DNA of 5,108 bases from an uncultured Lachnospiraceae bacterium (GTDB lineage: Bacteria > Bacillota > Clostridia > Lachnospirales > Lachnospiraceae): positions 1 to 5,108 of the forward strand of contig CANTGP010000248.1 of NCBI GenBank assembly GCA_947653315.1, in the 5' to 3' direction. A model generated the notes under the pieces. That model made no database searches. It was not told where the DNA came from and was given only the letters and a program-made list of their open reading frames with translations. Positions within the stretch are counted from its first letter, which is position 1, and every line of letters starts with the position of its first letter. The translations under genes were made by a program, and so were the position numbers. Positions 4,754 through 5,108 of this stretch are shown in pieces.

Positions 4754-5108
4754 ATGGAACGGAAGAACAGGGACAAAAAGGTAAATCTGCTTGGGGTTTA
4801 TGATTATACGGTATGGCTGACATACCTTGGGTTATTTATTTCCATAGTGGGGATGATGGAGGGGCTGCACGGAAGGAAGACAAAGGCGGTATTCTGTTTG
4901 GCGTTTTCCGGTCTGTGCGATGCCTTTGACGGGAGGATTGCAAGGAAAAAGGCGGACAGGACGGAGGAGGAGAAGGCGTTTGGCATCCAAATTGATTCCC
5001 TTTGCGATATTGTGTGTTTCGGAGTCTTTCCTTCGGTGATATGTTTTACGCTGGGGGTAAACGGTGCAGCGGGAATGCTTGTGATTGCATGGTACTGTAT
5101 CTGCGGGG
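4754..5108 (+). CDS. pssA: CDP-alcohol phosphatidyltransferase, probable phosphatidylserine synthase (3' end cut by window)
   Basis: This gene is open from ATG 4754 to the window edge (118 complete codons) and so lacks its C-terminus. The active-site signature of CDP-alcohol phosphatidyltransferases is complete: D56-x2-D59-G60-x2-A63-R64, then after 12 residues G77-x3-D81-x3-D85. The aspartates bind the metal and the CDP-lipid. Hydrophobic helices flank it (about 18-35, 44-57 and 84-118), so it is an integral membrane enzyme. The stretch FGIQIDSLCDIVCFGVFP resembles PssA, which makes phosphatidylserine from CDP-diacylglycerol and serine, rather than PgsA. ATG 4754 has AAAGGA at 4738-4743, 10 nt upstream; an in-frame ATG at 4745 is too close to that site. 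It lies 31 nt after the PAS-CPBP gene and probably shares its transcript. The substrate assignment is by family resemblance, and another alcohol acceptor is possible. Confidence 0.87.
   Translation, partial: MERKNRDKKVNLLGVYDYTVWLTYLGLFISIVGMMEGLHGRKTKAVFCLAFSGLCDAFDGRIARKKADRTEEEKAFGIQIDSLCDIVCFGVFPSVICFTLGVNGAAGMLVIAWYCICG

Noticed and set aside
1..5108. CRISPR array, tRNA or rRNA gene, insertion sequence, phage or defence genes
   Set aside because: No regularly spaced repeats, RNA gene signatures, transposase or terminal inverted repeats were seen. The CPBP domain is sometimes labelled Abi, but nothing else here points to phage defence.

Overview
The window looks like a stretch of chromosome from an anaerobic Gram-positive bacterium of the class Clostridia, most likely Lachnospiraceae. 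The evidence is purine-rich coding strands, strong AGGAGG or GAGGTG ribosome binding sites, roughly half GC, and gene families typical of that group. These are a GlpA-type FAD dehydrogenase with its companion NAD/FAD oxidoreductase and DUF1667 protein, and a clostridial-type phosphatidylserine synthase. This placement is inference from gene content; no species can be named. All recognised genes lie on the + strand.

Layout. Positions 1-117 hold no clear gene, although a divergent gene might begin at the left edge. A perfect TATAAT at 141-146 with a weak -35 box marks a promoter, flanked by a 7-bp inverted repeat that could be an operator. It drives a three-gene operon: a GlpA-like glycerol-3-phosphate dehydrogenase with a C-terminal BFD-type [2Fe-2S] domain (187-1674), a two-Rossmann-fold FAD/NAD(P) oxidoreductase (1683-3014), and a small DUF1667 protein with a CxxCxxxC...C motif (3069-3497). 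Read together, they suggest a soluble electron relay that oxidises glycerol 3-phosphate to dihydroxyacetone phosphate and passes electrons through flavin and Fe-S centres to a nicotinamide or another carrier. It would stand in for the membrane-linked GlpABC of enterobacteria. The relay is inferred from domains and gene order.

A 181-bp gap (3498-3678) contains an imperfect direct repeat and a short palindrome but no convincing gene. It separates the redox operon from a membrane-related pair. The first of these (3679-4722) is a PAS sensor domain fused to a multi-spanning CPBP (Rce1/Abi-like) protease domain. Its first and third motifs deviate from the usual consensus. The second (4754 to the window end, 3' incomplete) is a CDP-alcohol phosphatidyltransferase, probably phosphatidylserine synthase. 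The two are 31 bp apart and probably co-transcribed, which may link the sensor-protease to membrane lipid physiology.

The most distinctive item is the PAS-CPBP fusion with non-canonical active-site motifs. The glp-like flavoprotein/DUF1667 module is the other candidate for undescribed biochemistry, although the gene arrangement itself recurs in Clostridia and Thermotogae.
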